Below, in pieces: positions 59,449 to 64,000 of a DNA stretch of 64,000 nt. Within the stretch, counting starts at the first letter, position 1; each line of letters opens with the position of its first letter. This stretch comes from Candidatus Sulfotelmatobacter sp. (GTDB lineage Bacteria; Acidobacteriota; Terriglobia; Terriglobales; Acidobacteriaceae): contig JASHNU010000063.1 of the NCBI GenBank assembly GCA_030041475.1, positions 1-64,000 of the forward strand, given 5' to 3'. Both the position numbers and the translations under genes were made by a program. The notes beneath the pieces were generated by a model. The model was not told the origin of the DNA. It ran no database searches and saw only the letters and a list, made by a program, of their open reading frames with translations.

Positions 59449-59540
59449 TCCCTGTCATTCCGAACCGGCGCACGGCGGGGGTAAGGAACCTGCTTTGCTC
59501 CAGCACGATCACAAATACTGCCGAGCTTCGCTCGGCCTGG
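59449..59540. repeat. SERSEES-type intergenic repeat
   Basis: TGTCATTCCGAACCGGCGCA ... GGTAAGGAACCTGCTTT fits the GTCATTCCGA...GGAATCTGCT family, here in the etfB-etfA gap. Confidence 0.5.
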
Positions 59541-59571
59541 CCGGGTCAAAGACCCGGCCCCACACAGGCAA

Positions 59572-60342
59572 TCACAGCACCCGCAACTCGTTGCGCAGCT
59601 TGTCCACCAACTTCTTTGCGATTTCAGCCGGCGGGCCGTCGATGTGTTCGGTCTTTTTTGTTTTCTGCGGAACGTACAGCTTCTCGATCTTCTGCAGGTT
59701 CCCGCCGATCGCCGATTGCACCTCGGCCAGCGTGACTTTGCGCAGTGGCTTGTTCTTGGCCTGCTTGATGCCGATCAGCGTTGCGTATCGCAGCTTGTTG
59801 ATGCCGGATTGAATCGTCAGCACGGCGGGCAAAGGCATGTCGACGAATTGAAAGTATCCGGCTTCGAGCTCGCGCTTTACCCGGATGCCGGCGTCCGTTT
59901 TTTCGATCTGCATGATGATGGTGGCGTGCGGCCAGCCCAGCAGTTCGGCGAGAATCACGCCGGTCTGGGCGTAGCCGTAGTCGTCGGACTGCAGCCCGGT
60001 GAAGATCAGGTCGAATTGTTCCTCTTTGATCGCGGTAGCGAAGGCCTTGGCCGTGTTGAAGGCGTCGAGGCCGACGAACTTGTCGTCTTCCAGATGGATG
60101 GCGCGGTCGGCGCCCTTGGCCAGTGCCTCGCGCAGCACCTGCTGCGCGCGAGCTGGGCCGCTGGTGATGACCACGACTTCGCCCTTGTGTTTTTCCCGTT
60201 GCCGAAGCGCCTCTTCGAGGGCGTAGGCGTCGGGCTCATTGACCTCGTAAGAAACATCTTCGCGGATCCAGGTGCCGGATTCATTGAGCTTTAGTGGCGC
60301 ATCTTTCTGCGGCACTTGCTTCATACAAACCAGGATTTTCAA
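59572..60342 (-). CDS. etfB: Electron transfer flavoprotein beta subunit
   Basis: 256 residues. MKILVCMKQVPQKDAPLKL, EALRQREKHKGEVVVITSGPA, DLIFTGLQSDDYGYAQTGVILAELLGWPHAT are diagnostic; AMP-binding subunit of ETF. First gene of the minus-strand operon. TATACT (60399-60394) is a good -10, with no obvious -35 box. The Crp-type palindrome at 60473-60488 would then lie at about -93.5. Confidence 0.96.
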   Translation of the reverse strand: MKILVCMKQVPQKDAPLKLNESGTWIREDVSYEVNEPDAYALEEALRQREKHKGEVVVITSGPARAQQVLREALAKGADRAIHLEDDKFVGLDAFNTAKAFATAIKEEQFDLIFTGLQSDDYGYAQTGVILAELLGWPHATIIMQIEKTDAGIRVKRELEAGYFQFVDMPLPAVLTIQSGINKLRYATLIGIKQAKNKPLRKVTLAEVQSAIGGNLQKIEKLYVPQKTKKTEHIDGPPAEIAKKLVDKLRNELRVL

Positions 60343-60472
60343 GAATTATGACTCCTTACTCGGTGGCTCCGGAGAGCCACAGCAAAACTGGTAAGTATAA
60401 ATGAGCGGTGAGTGTGGTAGGAAATGCCGCCCTGCGCCATTTATCGATGAGAATTCAACCGGAAGTCACATT

Positions 60473-60488
60473 TGTGATCGCAATCACA
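60473..60488. promoter_or_regulatory. Perfect Crp-type palindrome between etfB and the corrinoid protein gene
   Basis: TGTGATCGCAATCACA matches TGTGA-N6-TCACA exactly. Its centre is 45.5 bases before the mtbC-like start and about 93 bases before the predicted etfB transcript start. Confidence 0.65.
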
Positions 60489-60525
60489 GACCACCGCAGC
60501 CCCGCCGGGTCAGCATGGCCCAGAT

Positions 60526-61224
60526 ATGCCCTCAGATAGGCCGGACGACCTGTTCTCCACCATGCGCCAGAGCATCATTGACGGCGCGTCCGATACGGCA
60601 TCCAGCCTCGCGCGGCAGGCCGTCGCCTCTGGCGTCGCTCCACTCGATGCTATCAACAACGGCTACGTCCCCGGCATGCACGACGTAGGCGAGCAGTTCG
60701 CGAAGGGCCAGATGTTTCTGCCCGACATGATGGCCTCGGCCGAGGCCATGCGCGCGGCCATGGCCGTGCTGGACCCCGAACTGACCAAGGTCGGGGCAGA
60801 ACGGCCCACGGCGGGCGTGGTCGTGCTGGGCACCACAAAGGGAGACATCCACGAAATCGGAAAGATTCTCGTCGGCACGCTGCTTAGCGCGCATGGCTTT
60901 CGCGTTCACGATCTCGGAGTGGATGTGGCAGGCGACACGTTTGCCGCGAAGGCGCGCGAACTGGGCGCCGACATCGTGGGCGTATCGGCGTTGCTCACTA
61001 CGACGATGCGGAATCAGAAGGGCGTGATCGAGTCGCTGGAGAAAGCGGGCTTGCGTTCCCAGGTGAGGGTCATGGTGGGCGGAGCGCCGGTCACGCGCCG
61101 CTGGGCGGAAGAAATTGGCGCAGATGGCTATGCCAAGGACGCCATGAGCGCCGTGGACCTTGCCCGGGAGCTGATGAATCAGAAAGTGCTTCGGCAAAAC
61201 GCTCCCGTCGCGGAGCAGGCATGA
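60526..61224 (+). CDS. Corrinoid protein (MtbC-like, B12-binding)
   Basis: 232 residues. N-terminal helical cap (about 10-90) and a B12-binding Rossmann domain with D107-I-H109-E-I-G112, H109 being the cobalt ligand, then SALLTTTMRNQKGVIE and VGGAPVT. It carries the methyl group taken from the substrate by the MttB-type partner to a tetrahydrofolate or CoM methyltransferase. No Shine-Dalgarno precedes the ATG. Its stop overlaps mttB by four bases (ATGA). Confidence 0.92.
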   Translation: MPSDRPDDLFSTMRQSIIDGASDTASSLARQAVASGVAPLDAINNGYVPGMHDVGEQFAKGQMFLPDMMASAEAMRAAMAVLDPELTKVGAERPTAGVVVLGTTKGDIHEIGKILVGTLLSAHGFRVHDLGVDVAGDTFAAKARELGADIVGVSALLTTTMRNQKGVIESLEKAGLRSQVRVMVGGAPVTRRWAEEIGADGYAKDAMSAVDLARELMNQKVLRQNAPVAEQA

Positions 61225-62696
61225 GGCCAAAGTTCGAACTGCTCGACAAGGCGCTGATCGAGCGCATTCTCGACGAGGCTTTTCAGCTCCTCGAAGACCC
61301 CGGCGTGCGCGTCGCCCCTTACGTGGTCGAACTGCTGAGTTCGGCAGGAGTGGCGGTCGCCGACGGTGTCGCCCATATTCCCGAGGCTCTTGCCCGCCGG
61401 CTGCTCGATCTCGCTCCCCGTGGATTCTGCCTTTACGATCGCAGCGGCAAGCCTGCCGTGCGGTATGGCGGAGACGATGTTCATTTCGATCCTGGCTCGT
61501 CGTGCCTGAACATTCTTGATCCCGCAACGCAGCAGGCTCGCCCGGCGATGGCTGCCGACCTGGTGCGACTGGTGCAGGTCACCGAGATGCTGCCGGAGTT
61601 CGCGGCGCAGTCGACGGCGATAGTCTGCAATGACGTCCCACAGGAAATCGGCGACTGGTATCGGCTGCTGCTGGTACTCTGGTACTCCGAAAAGCCGGTG
61701 GTGACGGGCGCGTTCTCGGCGTCGAGCCTGCACACGCTGCTCGATGTGCTGGCGATCGAAAGCGGTGGCAGCGACGAACTGCGCCGGCATCCGCGGGCGA
61801 TCTTCGACGTCTGCCCGTCGCCGCCGCTGAACTGGTCGGAATTCGCATCGCAAAATCTGGTGGATCTGGCGCGGGGCGGCATTCCTGCGGAAATCGTCAG
61901 CATGCCGCTGGCAGGCGCAACGGCGCCCGTAACGCTGGCCGGTTCAGTCGTGCAGCACGCCGCCGAGTGCATTAGCGGAATCACGATCCATCAACTGGCG
62001 CAGCCCGGAGCGCCCATCGTTTGGGGTGGCGCGCCTGCGATCTTCGACATGCGCACGGGAAAAACGCCCATGGGCGCGATTGAGACGGCCATGCTCGACG
62101 TGGCTTGCGCGCAGGTCGGGAAATATGTCGGCTTGCCCACGCACGCGTATATGGTCGCGGGTGATGGCCGCGTGATTGATGCGCAGGTGGAAATGGAGAG
62201 CGGCATGTCGGCCGTGCTGGGCGCGCTGGCCGGGATCAACATGATTTCGGGGGCGGGGATGCTGGATTTTCTGGCCTGCCACAGCATCGAAAAGCTGGTG
62301 ATCGACGCCGAGGCTATCGCCTCGGCCAAGCGATTGATCGCGGGCATCGAGCCGCGCAGCGACTCGCTCGCCCTCGCGATGTTCGCGGAAACCGGCTTGC
62401 ACGGCGACTTCCTGAAATTGAAGGAAACTCGGGCGTTGTTCAGAAAGGAGCAGCACTTCCCTTCTGCGGTCATCGATCGCGGCCTCGCTTCTTCGGACGG
62501 CAGCACGCCCGGCATACTGGAACGCGCGGGGCAGCGTGTCGAAGAACTCATCTCAGCGTACGTGCGCCAGCCGCTGCCGGATGATCGCGAAAAAAAAATG
62601 ATTGCCTTCGCGCAGCGCGAAGGGAAAAAAGCCGGACTGGAAGGATTGCCGGAGATTCTCAAACCGGAGTACGCACCAGAAGCCGGATTGATGTGA
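61221..62696 (+). CDS. MttB-family methyltransferase, non-pyrrolysine type
   Basis: 491 residues. Demethylates a methylated amine and passes the methyl group to the corrinoid protein. N-terminal LIERILDEAFQLLEDPGV and the TIM-barrel segments DVCPSPPLNWSEFASQNL, IVSMPLAGATAPVTLAGSVVQ and GTPMGAIETAM-like residues match. The frame holds no internal TAG, so no pyrrolysine; such homologues (MtgB-type) act on glycine betaine or other quaternary amines rather than trimethylamine. No activase or second methyltransferase is in the window. Confidence 0.92.
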   Translation: MRPKFELLDKALIERILDEAFQLLEDPGVRVAPYVVELLSSAGVAVADGVAHIPEALARRLLDLAPRGFCLYDRSGKPAVRYGGDDVHFDPGSSCLNILDPATQQARPAMAADLVRLVQVTEMLPEFAAQSTAIVCNDVPQEIGDWYRLLLVLWYSEKPVVTGAFSASSLHTLLDVLAIESGGSDELRRHPRAIFDVCPSPPLNWSEFASQNLVDLARGGIPAEIVSMPLAGATAPVTLAGSVVQHAAECISGITIHQLAQPGAPIVWGGAPAIFDMRTGKTPMGAIETAMLDVACAQVGKYVGLPTHAYMVAGDGRVIDAQVEMESGMSAVLGALAGINMISGAGMLDFLACHSIEKLVIDAEAIASAKRLIAGIEPRSDSLALAMFAETGLHGDFLKLKETRALFRKEQHFPSAVIDRGLASSDGSTPGILERAGQRVEELISAYVRQPLPDDREKKMIAFAQREGKKAGLEGLPEILKPEYAPEAGLM

Positions 62697-62699
62697 TGA

Positions 62700-62717
62700 G
62701 CGGCCCTTCAAGGCCGC
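62700..62717. terminator. Weak bidirectional terminator
   Basis: GCGGCC-CTTCAA-GGCCGC, six pairs, right after the mttB stop and before the convergent gene at 62768. No T-tract. Confidence 0.35.
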
Positions 62718-62767
62718 GTAAACCATGAAAACCCGCTGGGCCTCAGCCCGCGTGCGACGTCGCGCCC

Positions 62768-63043
62768 CTACTCTGTGAAAACCACCGACTGCACACCGGA
62801 AATCTCAAACCGCTTGCGGCAGCGCATGTTTTTGCAGGCCATCAGGTCGTCTTTGCGCAGCATGTAGGAGCGGGCTTTAGCGAAGCGGGCACGGTCGCGC
62901 TCGTCGGCGCGTCCGGGAAGCTGGCGCTTCTTGGTGCGAACCAGCCAGGTCACCTCATATTCGGCCGATTGCTGGCAGTGCGGGCAATTCAGCGTGGCTT
63001 GCTTCTTTTCCTGCCGCTCATCGAAAAAATCTTTCTCTTCCAT
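62768..63043 (-). CDS. Small zinc-ribbon protein
   Basis: 91 residues. Two cysteine pairs, NCPHC (C19, C22) and CKNMRC (C70, C75), form a split zinc ribbon around a basic helical middle (KKRQLPGRADERDRARFAK). Cytoplasmic. Possible nucleic-acid binding; no family name recognised. Confidence 0.65.
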   Translation of the reverse strand: MEEKDFFDERQEKKQATLNCPHCQQSAEYEVTWLVRTKKRQLPGRADERDRARFAKARSYMLRKDDLMACKNMRCRKRFEISGVQSVVFTE

Positions 63044-63172
63044 GTCGTTCTTAGCTGCCAGCTGCAGTCGAATCCTGGCTCGCCGTCTTTTCGTGAACCA
63101 TTAATGACAATCCGATTATTGCAGGTTTGCACGGGACAAGCTATGGCAACATGAAGCGAGCAGGCCCACGCG

Positions 63173-63340
63173 ATGCCTCGGAAGAGAAAAACCAAGCGCT
63201 TTCGGGCAGTAACGGCAGTCAAGGAACTGGCCCGCGAGCGCGTGGGTACGCCGCCCGCAGCCAAGGTAGTTCCGCACAAGAAGAAGAAACCGGAGAAGCA
63301 CAAGCCGACGCTGGGCAAGCTGCTCGGCGAAGCAGACTAA
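63173..63340 (+). CDS. Small lysine/arginine-rich protein
   Basis: 55 residues, starting MPRKRKTKRFRAVTAVKELA, with PHKKKKPEKHKPTLGKLLGE near the end. About a third of residues are Lys/Arg, and third codon positions are mostly GC, so it is likely real. It would bind nucleic acid or the ribosome, by composition only. No strong ribosome-binding site; the frame upstream of the ATG offers no other start with a better one. Confidence 0.5.
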   Translation: MPRKRKTKRFRAVTAVKELARERVGTPPAAKVVPHKKKKPEKHKPTLGKLLGEAD

Positions 63341-63361
63341 CCGTATTGCCAGCGCACGGTG

Positions 63362-64000
63362 CTATTGAAAGGCAGCAGTTACGGTGATGCTATTTTCCAT
63401 GACAACAATGCACTGCGTGCCGCTCGATGAACTGCAGCCTGTCCAACTGACCAAAGTCGATGTGCCGGTAGGAGTTCCGGTCAGCGTTACGCTCGTTCCA
63501 ATGATAAATGTCGAGTTACAAGAAGTAGAAGAGCTTGACTGACAATCGATCCCCGGCGGGTTGCTGACCACGGTGCCTGACCCGGTCAAGCTCGTGGTAA
63601 GCGTCGGCTGGGGGCCTGCTGGGGTGCAGCCCTCGGCTGCCGGGCCGTTCACAGTAATCGAGTCCTGGTTGCTGACAATGTCGTTGCCGTCCTGATGCAT
63701 CTCGGCAAAAACCTGCGCTACGCCGCAGTCCTGGTTGGGAGAAGCCACTCCCGTGGAGGTGATGGTAATGACCTGAGGATTATCCGACTGCCAGTCCACC
63801 TGGTCGGTGATGTCAACGGTTTTCGGGGGATGGATGTACGTGCCGATCGCCTTAAATTGAAAATAAAGGGCCGGGTCGACCCCGCCGAACGTTCCGCCGG
63901 TCGAGGGCGTGATTGAAATCGAGATCAGCTGCGTAGGACGGGCGCAACTGGACAGACTCAACAGCCCGACGCCAGCGCCCGCCAAGACAAAGATACCGAT
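63362..64000 (-). CDS. Ig-like/InlB-B-repeat lipoprotein, cut by the right edge
   Basis: At least 212 residues; the frame stays open to the window edge, so the start is missing. GVGLLSLSSC is a lipobox, so only a short N-terminus is lacking. A BIG2-like domain (ISISITPSTGGTFGGVDPAL ... VDWQSDNPQVITITSTGVAS) is followed by a C-terminal repeat domain with GSGTVVSNPPGIDC and STLVSWTGC ... ENSITVTAAF, as in divergent InlB B-repeats. Surface lipoprotein of a type numerous in Acidobacteriota. Confidence 0.75.
   Translation of the reverse strand: MGIFVLAGAGVGLLSLSSCARPTQLISISITPSTGGTFGGVDPALYFQFKAIGTYIHPPKTVDITDQVDWQSDNPQVITITSTGVASPNQDCGVAQVFAEMHQDGNDIVSNQDSITVNGPAAEGCTPAGPQPTLTTSLTGSGTVVSNPPGIDCQSSSSTSCNSTFIIGTSVTLTGTPTGTSTLVSWTGCSSSSGTQCIVVMENSITVTAAFQ

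Noticed and set aside
61221-62696. Pyrrolysine-containing trimethylamine methyltransferase
   Set aside because: The frame has no internal TAG over its 491 codons.

Overview
The window looks like a chromosomal piece of an Acidobacteriota genome, probably Terriglobia (Koribacter-like). Pointers are the high GC of most genes, two very long Oar-type TonB-dependent receptors with N-terminal carboxypeptidase-regulatory-like domains, many secreted Ig-like (BIG/TIG) lipoproteins, a WXXGXW-repeat protein, the hfq-hflX pair, and an ATP synthase operon with both b' and b but without a and c. The taxon is inferred from gene content only. I saw no rRNA, tRNA, CRISPR array, insertion sequence or phage gene.

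Layout. 1-7330: tryptophanase (cut by the left edge), 3-hydroxybutyryl-CoA dehydrogenase, a DUF5946-like gene broken by an in-frame stop, a WalJ-like metallo-hydrolase, small membrane proteins, MsrA, a secreted Asp-box protein and a Flp pilin. 7519-12000: a less GC-rich segment with an acetate transporter (satP), a small membrane protein and a Crp/Fnr-family regulator, bounded by two direct copies of the 3' end of an M20 peptidase gene. 12083-19438: an ArsR-SRPBCC pair with twin operators, pyrD, a PafA-like phosphatase, cytochrome c, serS, and small envelope genes including a LolA-like protein. 19547-28905: a TonB-dependent receptor, a GT39-like membrane glycosyltransferase, and a GH18-NodB-GT2 fusion. 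28906-35701: the ATP synthase operon. 35702-40264: a small ORF with a strong Shine-Dalgarno, an AT-richer DUF6236-like gene, hflX, hfq with a long leader, and a PuuD-like membrane protein. 40616-52912: a second receptor, SH3-domain protein, DsbA-like protein, phosphofructokinase, Ig-like lipoproteins, DUF2203 and DUF1906 proteins. 52922-64000: moaA, amt, a GDSL esterase, ETF-QO/etfA/etfB divergent from a corrinoid protein and MttB-type methyltransferase, then small genes and a lipoprotein cut by the right edge.

How parts may fit. The Crp-like regulator has canonical TGTGA-N6-TCACA-type sites in the satP/8476 intergenic region and a perfect one between etfB and the corrinoid methyltransferase pair. 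This suggests one regulator linking acetate uptake, flavoprotein electron transfer and C1/quaternary-amine metabolism. The ETF/ETF-QO branch would pass electrons from acyl-CoA or methylamine-type dehydrogenases to quinone, and the ATP synthase uses the resulting proton gradient.

The least ordinary non-genic signal is a class of intergenic hairpins made of short repeated words. The word differs at each site. They occupy four successive gaps inside the ATP synthase operon and several other gaps. I also note a structured leader before hfq and a two-hairpin element upstream of the ATP synthase genes.
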